DNA from: Pseudomonadota bacterium
Lineage (GTDB): Bacteria > Desulfobacterota > Desulfovibrionia > Desulfovibrionales > Desulfovibrionaceae
Assembly: GCA_023450535.1 (NCBI GenBank)
Contig: JAEXGX010000075.1
Coordinates: 1-6,290, forward strand
Direction: 5' to 3'
DNA: 6,290 bases
Of the stretch, positions 1 through 5,656 are shown in pieces. Every line of letters begins with the position of its first letter. Positions within the stretch are counted from its first letter, which is position 1. The position numbers and the translations under genes are program-made. Below the pieces are notes generated by a model. The model had not been told where the DNA came from. It saw only the letters and a program-made list of their open reading frames with translations, and did no database searches.

Positions 1-137
1 ATGGAGAGGTGTATGCCCCGCAGCAGCGGCGTATCAATGACGAAAAAACCGCCGGTAAAGAGAATCTGAAACAGCGTGAGCCCTACGCCGATGGCATATG
101 CCAGTGGTTTCAGCCGGGATCGGTCGACATGCCACAT
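1..137 (-). CDS. TRAP transporter fused permease subunit, N-terminal fragment (unit C, cut by window edge)
   Basis: Reading the minus strand from the ATG at 137 gives 45 codons open to the window edge. Residues 9-37 (LKPLAYAIGVGLTLFQILFT and what follows) match residues 10-38 of the complete fused permease in this window, which reads IKPIAWLLGLALALFQIWFT. Shared landmarks are K-P, L-F-Q-I, F-T-x-G-F and V-x-D, and the segment has the character of a first membrane helix. The start is supported by an AAGGGGG tract (143-149) five nt upstream and by matching N-termini in the two paralogs. The gene should encode the membrane component of another TAXI-type TRAP importer, presumably about 630 residues or more, continuing to the left. 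It follows the terminator at 336-376 and so heads a separate transcription unit. Identification is by homology to the neighbour; specificity is unknown. Confidence 0.85.
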   Translation of the reverse strand, partial: MWHVDRSRLKPLAYAIGVGLTLFQILFTGGFFVIDTPLLRGIHLS

Positions 138-335
138 GGAAACCCCCTTGGTGAAAGAACTGGATCGTGCTTTGCAAGAGTCGTGCAAAAAGGAACGAGA
201 CCGCCACAGCGATATTTCATGGCGATATTATTCGTAAAATATATCTGAAATGTCTATATATTGAGCATGTGCATGTCTAAATGTCTTTTTTATCTACACA
301 GATATTTAATCCCCAGGAGGCCGTGATAAAAGGAC
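138..335 (-). promoter_or_regulatory. Promoter/leader region upstream of the unit C permease
   Basis: This gene-free stretch is much more AT-rich than the coding DNA around it and lies between the unit B terminator and the unit C permease start. Its most promoter-like part is 250-290 (annotated separately). The roughly 110 nt between that and the start codon hold an 8-bp direct repeat GCGATATT (209-216 and 222-229) and a short inverted repeat TTTGCA/TGCAAA (171-176/184-189). I see no convincing small ORF, RNA gene or riboswitch. Confidence 0.5.
250..290 (-). promoter_or_regulatory. Candidate promoter and operator half-sites for the unit C permease
   Basis: On the minus strand a TTAGAC hexamer (275-280) is separated by 16 nt from TATAGA (253-258), a plausible sigma-70-like pair by inspection. 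The same zone carries three copies of AGACAT in direct orientation (minus-strand sense, at 281-286, 273-278 and 250-255). The 11-mer ATTTAGACATG (272-282) differs at one base from ATTTGGACATG (4583-4593) in the other permease promoter zone. This suggests a shared regulator, but neither a start site nor a binding protein is shown by the sequence. Confidence 0.4.
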
Positions 336-376
336 AAACAAAAAATCTCCTCTGAGAATGTTCTCAGAGGAGATTT
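336..376 (-). terminator. Intrinsic terminator after the unit B TAXI SBP gene
   Basis: A perfect 16-bp inverted repeat has arms at 343-358 (AAATCTCCTCTGAGAA) and 361-376 with only TG between, so about 14 pairs fold with a small loop. On the minus strand the stem runs into TTTTTTGTTTGT, a good U-tract. On the plus strand no T-run follows, so it should act on leftward transcripts only. It sits about 150 nt beyond the stop of the SBP gene and closes unit B. Confidence 0.88.
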
Positions 377-528
377 CAGGTTAAAAGGCCGTGAAAACTT
401 CCACACTGTTGAGTTACAGGCTGCTGCTAAAGTCAGCAGCTGCAAAAATCAGGAGCAGGTTACGGCTTTGCCGCGCCGTAAGCGGATGATTTTTTTCTTT
501 TCGCCAAGCGGGGTTTGTCTGCAGTTTG
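377..528. other. 3' untranslated spacer between SBP stop and terminator, with two small inverted repeats
   Basis: This stretch separates the unit B SBP stop from its terminator and would be the 3' UTR of the transcript. It contains two 7-bp perfect inverted repeats: GCTGCTG (420-426) with CAGCAGC (434-440), and TTACGGC (460-466) with GCCGTAA (475-481). Neither is followed by a U-tract on the minus strand. No gene is evident; the minus-strand frame open here (414-641) runs into the SBP gene in another frame and looks like a shadow. Confidence 0.4.
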
Positions 529-1512
529 TCACTTGATATAACCCATTTCCCGGTAATACTTTTCCGCACCGGGGTGCAGAGGCAGGGCAAGGCCTTCAGC
601 GGCCTTTTCCGGGGTGAAGGTGCTCCAGTAGGGGCTGGCAATCACGATATCGTCGCGCTTTTCGCAGATGGCCTTGACCATTCTGTAAACCAGATCCTCG
701 GGTACATTCTTGTTGATCATGAGTTCAGTGCTGGCATCCACAGTGACAATGTCATGGCCGAACTTGCCGTTGTAAAAGGTGGCGGGAATGACACCCTTGA
801 GCAGCCCGTATTTCTTGTTCACGGCATCGATGACCTGTTCGTCCACGGGCAGGATGTCCAGATCCACGCTGTTCATCATATCCTGAATGATGAAGGCTTC
901 GCCGGGTCCGATCCACAACAGCATGTCAAGCTGGCCGTCCTTCATCATGGCGGCGGCATCGTTGGTGGAGGGCGTATAGATCTTGCCGCCCCAGGCGGTG
1001 ATGTCTTTCTGGCTGACACCGTATTCTTCCAGAATCCACTTGCCGAACAGATAGGAGTTACCCGCCGTATGGCTCATGGAAATACGGATGGGCATCTTCT
1101 TCTCTTTGATCTGGCTGATACTCGTGATGCCGGACTTCTTGTTCACTACAAAGTGCATGCGGGTGGAGTCATGCAGGTTGAGCATACTCAGCAGGTTTTC
1201 GGTGGGTTTTTTAAAGGGGTCGATGCCCTGTCCTGCAGCCACGATCACCGAGTGGGCGGCAATGCCGAAGTCGCTGCGCCCGGTATCTACATGCAGGGGG
1301 TTGGCCAGTCCGCCGCCGGGGAAGATGGATACGTCAATGTCCGGGCAGTTGGACTGGATGGCCTTGCCGATGGCCCCCATACCGACGTACCACGCGCCGC
1401 CCGCCGGGGAGGCTGCGGCCTTCATTTCATGATAGTCCGCCGCAAGGGCGGGGGAAGCGGCGAAGCTCAACGCCGCGAGGGCGAGAACCGTGTTTTTGAT
1501 GAATCTGTTCAT
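529..1512 (-). CDS. TAXI family TRAP transporter solute-binding protein (unit B)
   Basis: This 327-residue protein is the periplasmic receptor of a TAXI-type TRAP importer, which delivers a small organic anion to a fused permease. It begins with a Sec signal peptide: MNRFIKN, a hydrophobic core at about residues 8-19, and an ALA-A cleavage site near 22-25. The mature start AAASPAGGAWYVGMGAIGKA (32-51) corresponds to the family's Gly-rich ligand-pocket segment. GGGLANP (66-72), TAWGGK (172-177), IGPGE (201-205) and the C-terminal PLHPGAEKYYREMG (311-324) are typical of TAXI SBPs, and the length fits the family. The ATG at 1512 is chosen because AAGGAG (1519-1524) lies 6 nt upstream and the signal peptide starts there; the frame stays open upstream only as a shadow of the neighbour. 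It follows the amidohydrolase-like gene by 23 nt, so it is probably co-transcribed as the last gene of unit B. The ligand cannot be deduced. Confidence 0.93.
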   Translation of the reverse strand: MNRFIKNTVLALAALSFAASPALAADYHEMKAAASPAGGAWYVGMGAIGKAIQSNCPDIDVSIFPGGGLANPLHVDTGRSDFGIAAHSVIVAAGQGIDPFKKPTENLLSMLNLHDSTRMHFVVNKKSGITSISQIKEKKMPIRISMSHTAGNSYLFGKWILEEYGVSQKDITAWGGKIYTPSTNDAAAMMKDGQLDMLLWIGPGEAFIIQDMMNSVDLDILPVDEQVIDAVNKKYGLLKGVIPATFYNGKFGHDIVTVDASTELMINKNVPEDLVYRMVKAICEKRDDIVIASPYWSTFTPEKAAEGLALPLHPGAEKYYREMGYIK

Positions 1513-1518
1513 GGTGAA

Positions 1519-1524
1519 CTCCTT
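1519..1524 (-). promoter_or_regulatory. Ribosome binding site of the unit B TAXI SBP
   Basis: AAGGAG lies 6 nt before the ATG at 1512 and inside the 23-nt gap after the amidohydrolase-like gene. It fixes the SBP start and excludes the longer upstream reading of the same frame. Confidence 0.75.
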
Positions 1525-1535
1525 GCGCATAAAGG

Positions 1536-2387
1536 TTATGCCTGATCCGGCAGATCGAGCTTGAGCACTTTGGCCGCGTTCTTCCACAGCAGTTTGGGCA
1601 ATACTTCGGGCTTGAACAGTTTCTTGAAGTGATCCACGCAATCCACGATGGGCATGAGCGGATACGCAGAGCCGTAGAGGAAGCGATCCTGCATGAAGTT
1701 GTTCGCCGCCATGATATAGTCCGCCGCACCGCTGCAGTTGAACAGATACATGTCCGGGCAGAGGTAGATGTTCTTCTGGAAGAAGCACACGCCCAGAATC
1801 TGCTGCACCCAGGGCCAGCCGCCGTGGGAAATGATGAAATTGGTTTTGGGGAAATCGGCGGCGATGCGGTTGATGATTTTCGGATCGCTGTAGGTGACGT
1901 CCGGCCCGGCCCGGCCTCCCAGCATCAGGATCACCGGGATCTGGTGTTTTTCGCACTTTTCATAGATGGGGTAGATGCGCGGATCGTCGGCGTACATGGG
2001 GCGATCCAACGCGCCGGGTTCCATGCTCACGCCCTTGAGCGGGCCGTTGATCACGGTGCGCTCGATTTCGTCCAGCGCTTCTTCCTTTTTCGACGGATTG
2101 AGCCCCGCAGTGCCCACAAAGCGACCGGGAAAATCGTCCAACAGCTTGATGATGTCATCATTGGCGATGGTGCCCTTGAAATGACCGTTGCGGCCGGGGA
2201 TAACGCCCATAGTCACGCCTGCGGCGTCCATTTCCTGAAGCATCAGCTCGGGGGATTTTTGCGCCACCGAAGGGGCCTGCTTCAGCGAGAAGCATTCTGT
2301 CAGCTGGGCGGTACGTTCAACGTTGTCGTACACTCCGATGTTCAGGAATCCGCGCGCCGGAGGGCGCATGCGAAAGTCAATAATCAT
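1536..2387 (-). CDS. Amidohydrolase-2-like (PF04909-type) protein, metal site degenerate (unit B)
   Basis: This 283-residue cytoplasmic protein has no signal peptide. It resembles the amidohydrolase-2/ACMSD-type TIM-barrel family: MIIDFRMRPP at the N-terminus, EMDAAGVTMGVIPGR (52-66), PGRFVGTAG (87-95), PVILM (151-155), ISHGGWPW (186-193), RFLYGSAYP (235-243) and NAAKVLKL (270-277). Active family members usually have HxH after the first strand, a mid-protein His and a late Asp in a GTDxP-like motif. Here these are Arg6-x-Arg8, a non-His segment near 153-160 and Ala241; only His188 of the HGG motif remains. Classical Zn hydrolysis or decarboxylation is therefore doubtful. The start is set by AAAGGAG 8 nt upstream and by alignment with the paralog at 4741-5604; a longer frame to 2432 lacks such support. 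It lies 57 nt after the permease and 23 nt before the SBP, so it probably acts on or senses the transported compound. Confidence 0.85.
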   Translation of the reverse strand: MIIDFRMRPPARGFLNIGVYDNVERTAQLTECFSLKQAPSVAQKSPELMLQEMDAAGVTMGVIPGRNGHFKGTIANDDIIKLLDDFPGRFVGTAGLNPSKKEEALDEIERTVINGPLKGVSMEPGALDRPMYADDPRIYPIYEKCEKHQIPVILMLGGRAGPDVTYSDPKIINRIAADFPKTNFIISHGGWPWVQQILGVCFFQKNIYLCPDMYLFNCSGAADYIMAANNFMQDRFLYGSAYPLMPIVDCVDHFKKLFKPEVLPKLLWKNAAKVLKLDLPDQA

Positions 2388-2395
2388 AGGGAAGA

Positions 2396-2402
2396 CTCCT
2401 TT
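2396..2402 (-). promoter_or_regulatory. Ribosome binding site of amidohydrolase-like gene 1
   Basis: AAAGGAG is 8 nt before the ATG at 2387, within the 57-nt gap after the permease stop. It decides for the MIIDF start over the in-frame ATG at 2432, which would overlap into the permease 3' end region without paralog support. Confidence 0.75.
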
Positions 2403-2444
2403 GTTTATGGTTGTTTTCCGTGAGTGGTTCACCGGAGCGGCAAT

Positions 2445-4352
2445 TCAGGCCGGATTGGCGCAGAGAGGTCCGTATTTTCCGGTGCGTTTCTTTGCGATCT
2501 GGATGGCGAGCCCCACGCCGAGCAGTCCGAAACCAATGATGTCGGTTATCAGACCGGGATAAATCAGGGTGAGGCCGCCTGCTATGAAGATGAGGCGTTC
2601 GATCACGGAGGCTCTGCACAGCAACCAGCCCTGCATGCCTGCCGCCAGACCGATGACTCCGACGAGGGCTGTGCAGGCCGCCCAGAGAATTTCACTCGTC
2701 TCGCCCATGCCGAGCAGGGCAGGCTGATACACAAACATATAGGGCACAATGAAGGCCACTATGCCCAGTTTGAATGCTGTGAACCCCGTATCCATGGCTT
2801 TACTGCCCGCAATGGCCGCACCCGCGAAGGCCGCCACGCATACCGGCGGGGTGATGAAGGACAGGATGGCGTAGTAGAACACGAACATGTGCGCCACGAG
2901 GGGAGCTGCTCCGGCCTTGATCAGCGCCGGCGCGCCAAGCGTGGCCACTACAATATAGGCCGGGGTGGTCGGCACGCCCATGCCCAGTACGAAGCTGGTG
3001 AGCATGAGATAGACCATGAGCAGGAACAGGCTGTTCCCGGCCAGGATGGTGATCAGGTTGATGAACTTGTAGCCAATGCCCGAAAGGGAAAGAACGCCGA
3101 TGATGATGCCCGAGCAGGCGCAGCAGGCGGAAACCATGAGCGCGCTACGGGAGGAGGCGACCAGCGCGTCAAGAAAGGATTTGAAGGTGAAACGGGTTTC
3201 GGCCTTGAACATGGCCAGAATCACGGCGGAAAGCGTGGCGATGTTGGCGCAGAAAACTACATTGCGGCCCATGGCCAGCAGACCGATCAACACGCCGATG
3301 GGCGTAAGGTAGTACAAACGGCTGATCACGCTCTTTACTTCAGGGATCAGCTCGGCGGGCGTGCGGCCCAGATTGCGTTTCACGGCCTCCAGATGGATCA
3401 TGGTCAGCAGCGCGAGGTAATACATGATGGCGGGCAGCAGCGCAGCCTTGGCCACATTGAGGTAGCCTGCGCCGGACAGGTCGGCCATAAGGAAGGCCGC
3501 CGTGCCCATGACCGGAGGCATGAGTTGCCCGCCGGTGGAGGCCACCGCTTCCACCGCGCCGGCGAAGGCCGGGCGGTATCCGACTTTTTTCATCAGCGGA
3601 ATAGTGAAAATGCCCGTGCCGTACACGTTAGCCGAAGCTGAACCGGAAATGGTACCGAACAGGGCGGAAGCAAAAATAGCCACCTTGGCCGGGCCTCCCT
3701 GCGATTTTCTGGTCAGCAGGCAGGCCAGATCCATGAAGATGGAGCTCATCTTGGAGCGCTCGAGAAAGGCCCCGAACATGATGAAACCGAACAGTGTGGT
3801 GGTGGCGGTGCCAATGGGGATGCCGTACACGCCCTCGTTAAGCAGGAAGATGTGCTCCACAATAACGTCAAAGCTGAAGCCGGTGTGTTTGACCGCGCGG
3901 GGCAGCATGTCACCGAAAAAGGCGTAGAGGATCAGAGTGCCCGCCACGATGACCAGCGCCCATCCGGTGGTGCGCCGGGTAATTTCCAATACCATGAGCA
4001 CCGTAACGCAGGCGAAGAATTTGTCCCAGGCCGTTACGTCATCGATATAGCGCATGCGGGTGGTGATTTCCGCAAGGTGCATGGCGAAATAAACCGCTGT
4101 GGCAATAGCCAGCGCGGCGCAACACAGATCGGCCAGAATGGCGGCCCGGCTCTCCTGTTTGCCTTCGGGCAGTTTTCTGCCCGGGACATAAAGGAAGATG
4201 AGCGCGGTGATAAAAGCGACATAGGCAACCCGCATCATGGAACCGTCCAGCACGCCAAACCCGGTGGTGAACCAGATCTGGAACAGTGCCAGCGCAAGAC
4301 CGAGCAGCCAGGCAATGGGTTTTATTCCCTGCCGGGATAATGCAAGTGTCAT
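2445..4352 (-). CDS. TRAP transporter fused permease subunit, DctQM-like (unit B)
   Basis: This 635-residue inner-membrane protein fuses the small (DctQ-like) and large (DctM-like) TRAP subunits, the arrangement usual for TAXI systems. It imports the SBP-delivered solute using an ion gradient. Hydrophobic segments are dense throughout, beginning at about 11-29, 40-56, 71-91, 112-122 and 130-146. The DctM-like core has the family landmarks FGTISGSASANVYGTG (232-247), STGGQLMPPVMGTAAF (272-287), GMGVPTTPAYIV (457-468) and ITPPVCVAAFAGAAIA (500-515). The tail, about 582-619 (VIERLIFIAGGLTLIYPG then TDIIGFGLL), looks like the DUF3394-type C-terminal extension of fused permeases. The length is normal and I see no frameshift. 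The ATG at 4352 has GAGGT (4361-4365) 8 nt upstream. It is the first gene of unit B, followed after 57 nt by the amidohydrolase-like gene. The substrate is unknown. Confidence 0.95.
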   Translation of the reverse strand: MTLALSRQGIKPIAWLLGLALALFQIWFTTGFGVLDGSMMRVAYVAFITALIFLYVPGRKLPEGKQESRAAILADLCCAALAIATAVYFAMHLAEITTRMRYIDDVTAWDKFFACVTVLMVLEITRRTTGWALVIVAGTLILYAFFGDMLPRAVKHTGFSFDVIVEHIFLLNEGVYGIPIGTATTTLFGFIMFGAFLERSKMSSIFMDLACLLTRKSQGGPAKVAIFASALFGTISGSASANVYGTGIFTIPLMKKVGYRPAFAGAVEAVASTGGQLMPPVMGTAAFLMADLSGAGYLNVAKAALLPAIMYYLALLTMIHLEAVKRNLGRTPAELIPEVKSVISRLYYLTPIGVLIGLLAMGRNVVFCANIATLSAVILAMFKAETRFTFKSFLDALVASSRSALMVSACCACSGIIIGVLSLSGIGYKFINLITILAGNSLFLLMVYLMLTSFVLGMGVPTTPAYIVVATLGAPALIKAGAAPLVAHMFVFYYAILSFITPPVCVAAFAGAAIAGSKAMDTGFTAFKLGIVAFIVPYMFVYQPALLGMGETSEILWAACTALVGVIGLAAGMQGWLLCRASVIERLIFIAGGLTLIYPGLITDIIGFGLLGVGLAIQIAKKRTGKYGPLCANPA

Positions 4353-4556
4353 GTGATGATACCTCGTTGAAAGGGCGGACCCCGGTTGAGTGTGGCCTCC
4401 CCGTGCGGGACGGGCTGTACGGCGCGCCGTTCCTGTGGGACGCGGGTATTATTTTGCAAGATGCGGGCCACGGGCGGGGGAATGTGCGCGAGGCTCGCAA
4501 GCCCCGTGGGCGGGGCTTGGGCGGGCGGGAATGTTCTTTGTCATGGGTATGGATGT
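4353..4556 (-). other. GC-rich untranslated leader of the unit B permease
   Basis: This roughly 200-nt stretch between the candidate promoter and the permease ATG has no supportable gene. It is strikingly GC-rich next to the AT-rich zone on its right. It contains a 9-bp perfect stem CAAGCCCCG/CGGGGCTTG (4498-4506/4511-4519) with a 4-nt loop, and a 12-bp palindrome ACGGCGCGCCGT (4419-4430). No U-tract follows the 9-bp stem on the minus strand, so it is not an ordinary terminator. I recognise no known riboswitch. The open frames here lack Shine-Dalgarno support and look fortuitous. Confidence 0.4.
4498..4519 (-). other. Stable GC hairpin in the unit B permease leader
   Basis: Nine perfect base pairs (CAAGCCCCG with CGGGGCTTG) enclose a 4-nt loop. 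It would lie about 150 nt upstream of the permease start codon in the mRNA leader. No U-run follows it on either strand, which argues against a simple terminator. Its role is unknown; mRNA stability or regulated elongation are possibilities. Confidence 0.45.
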
Positions 4557-4559
4557 GTG

Positions 4560-4597
4560 CATAATTTGGACATAAATGTAGACATGTCCAAATTATG
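4560..4597. promoter_or_regulatory. Perfect 14-bp inverted repeat, candidate operator over the unit B promoter
   Basis: CATAATTTGGACAT (4560-4573) and its exact reverse complement ATGTCCAAATTATG (4584-4597) are separated by 10 nt, giving a 24-nt centre-to-centre spacing. It lies in an AT-rich island between the unit A terminator and the unit B permease. On the minus strand the arms supply a TTGGAC hexamer (4586-4591) and an AAATTA hexamer (4562-4567) 18 nt apart, a weak sigma-70-like pair, so a bound dimer would cover the promoter. No U-tract follows, so a terminator is unlikely. The arm motif recurs with one mismatch at 272-282 upstream of the other permease gene. The regulator is not in this window. 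Confidence 0.6.
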
Positions 4598-4640
4598 GAT
4601 TGCAGATAGTGAGAAAAATTTCAGAATTACTCTGATTTAA

Positions 4641-4686
4641 ATAATAAGCCCGCAAATTGCTGCAACTCGTTGCTCAATTTGCGGGC
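4641..4686 (-). terminator. Intrinsic terminator after amidohydrolase-like gene 2 (unit A)
   Basis: Perfect 12-bp arms GCCCGCAAATTG (4648-4659) and CAATTTGCGGGC (4675-4686) are followed on the minus strand by TTATTATTT, a moderately U-rich tail. The 15-nt loop can extend by a few GCAA/TTGC pairs. It starts 54 nt past the stop of the amidohydrolase-like gene and separates unit A from unit B. Confidence 0.8.
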
Positions 4687-4740
4687 GAATACAGGTTCGT
4701 TCAATGTTCGTGAGGATGCGCGCGGGAATGAATCCCGACT

Positions 4741-5604
4741 CTACAGCCCCAGTACGTCAGCGGCGTTGTCGTACAGCGAGTTCTTCAGCGCTTCGTGTTC
4801 CAGCCCGCGCTCGTGCCAGTTTTCCAGGCATTGGGCAAAACCGCGGATGGGGTAGGAAGAGGCGAACAGGAAGCGGTATTTGAGGAAGGAGTTGGCCGCC
4901 GCCGTATAGGCTTCATACATGGGCATGCTGCGCACGTAGAAATAGGCGTCGGGCGAAAGGTAGACGTTGTTGCACAGCAAGGCCACGCCCACGGCTTCCT
5001 GCACCTTGGGCCAGCAACCGTGTGCGAACACGAATTTGACCTTGTTCCATTTTTTGAGCATGGGCACCAGCGCTGAAGGATCGGTATAGGAAAGATCCGG
5101 CCCGCCGTATACACTCATGGTGATGCTGACAGGAATGTTGAGTTGCTGGCACAAATCGAGAATGGGCTCCATTTTGGGATCGTTGCCGTAGATGGCCGGA
5201 GCGCACCAGCCAGGGTCCACGGCGATTCCCCTGAAGCCCCAGTCCTTCACGCAGTGTTCGATTTCTTCCAGCGCCTTGGGGGAATGCGGAGAGATGCCCG
5301 CGAACCCGAAAAAGCGGCCGGGGTATTTTTGCGTCAGCTCGTACACGTCGGCGTTATCCGTGTCGCCGTAGACGGGGCTGCCGGTCTGGCGGCCCATGAG
5401 CACGCCGTGAGTCACTCCGGCCTCGTCCATTTCCCTGACCATGAGATCCATGTCGGCCTGATCCACGGAGGGCACGGGGCGGCGTTCAAAGCCGGTGGGG
5501 CGCACGTCCTTGGGTGTGGCCGGAACGACGTTCTGCCAGTTCTTGACGATTTTCAGGCCCATGAAACTCTTGTAGGGCGGGCGGATGCGGAAGTCGATAA
5601 TCAT
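4741..5604 (-). CDS. Amidohydrolase-2-like (PF04909-type) protein, metal site degenerate (unit A)
   Basis: This 287-residue soluble protein is paralogous to the one at 1536-2387, roughly one third identical by eye along its whole length. Shared landmarks are MIIDFRIRPP, EMDEAGVTHGVLMGR (58-72), PGRFFGFAG (95-103), a GPDLSYTDP block (168-176), AHGCWPKVQ (194-202), RFLFASSYP (244-252) and NAADVLGL at the C-terminus. As in the paralog, the usual HxH is Arg6-x-Arg8, there is no His near 159-166, and the late Asp is Ser250; His195 is kept. A standard zinc or manganese centre therefore looks unlikely. The ATG at 5604 has GGAG 6 nt upstream and matches the paralog start; the longer frame to 5652 would read through the hairpin at 5619-5642. 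It follows the TAXI SBP gene by 52 nt, the reverse of the order in unit B. It probably acts on that transporter's substrate; the reaction is unknown. Confidence 0.85.
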   Translation of the reverse strand: MIIDFRIRPPYKSFMGLKIVKNWQNVVPATPKDVRPTGFERRPVPSVDQADMDLMVREMDEAGVTHGVLMGRQTGSPVYGDTDNADVYELTQKYPGRFFGFAGISPHSPKALEEIEHCVKDWGFRGIAVDPGWCAPAIYGNDPKMEPILDLCQQLNIPVSITMSVYGGPDLSYTDPSALVPMLKKWNKVKFVFAHGCWPKVQEAVGVALLCNNVYLSPDAYFYVRSMPMYEAYTAAANSFLKYRFLFASSYPIRGFAQCLENWHERGLEHEALKNSLYDNAADVLGL

Positions 5605-5610
5605 GAAATT

Positions 5611-5614
5611 CTCC
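5611..5614 (-). promoter_or_regulatory. Ribosome binding site of amidohydrolase-like gene 2
   Basis: GGAG lies 6 nt before the ATG at 5604 and just outside the GC hairpin. It supports the MIIDF start over the in-frame ATG at 5652, which would place the hairpin within the coding region. Confidence 0.65.
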
Positions 5615-5618
5615 GGTG

Positions 5619-5642
5619 CGCGGAGCGGAAAACCGCTCCGCG
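5619..5642 (-). other. Intercistronic GC hairpin between SBP and amidohydrolase-like genes
   Basis: Arms CGCGGAGCGG (5619-5628) and CCGCTCCGCG (5633-5642) form a perfect 10-bp stem around a 4-nt loop (UUUU on the minus-strand RNA). It lies 14 nt after the SBP stop and a few nt before the next ribosome binding site. No U-tract follows, so complete termination is unlikely. Such hairpins are known to protect the 3' end of an upstream message, which would favour the abundant SBP over the enzyme-like protein; that role here is inference. Confidence 0.65.
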
Positions 5643-5656
5643 TGGCGTACAAATGG

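Noticed and set aside
460..497. Plus-strand terminator from the TTACGGC/GCCGTAA stem and following T-run
   Set aside because: The stem is only 7 bp with an 8-nt loop, the T-run starts 8 nt away, and no plus-strand gene ends here.
526..1545. Long plus-strand open frame antisense to the unit B SBP
   Set aside because: It lies opposite a complete SBP with a signal peptide and family motifs; its translation shows no recognisable domain and reflects GC-biased antisense openness.
1513..1956. Upstream extension of the SBP frame inside amidohydrolase-like gene 1
   Set aside because: It is a shadow frame; the signal peptide and AAGGAG fix the SBP start at 1512.
1629..2423. Plus-strand open frame antisense to amidohydrolase-like gene 1
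   Set aside because: It mirrors the real gene and has no domain or start signal of its own.
2388..2432. Alternative upstream ATG for amidohydrolase-like gene 1
   Set aside because: The extra 15 residues are absent from the family-like start MIIDFR, and the Shine-Dalgarno at 2396-2402 serves the inner ATG.
2424..3641. 405-codon plus-strand open frame antisense to the permease
   Set aside because: The translation is dominated by Gly, His, Gln, Arg and Asp from reading membrane-helix codons backwards; the opposite strand has clear TRAP permease motifs.
4723..4737. CGGGA/TCCCG hairpin just after the amidohydrolase-like gene 2 stop
   Set aside because: Five base pairs with no U-tract; it is likely chance, and a much better terminator lies at 4641-4686.
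5605..5652. Alternative upstream ATG for amidohydrolase-like gene 2
   Set aside because: It would place the perfect hairpin in the coding region and lacks paralog support.
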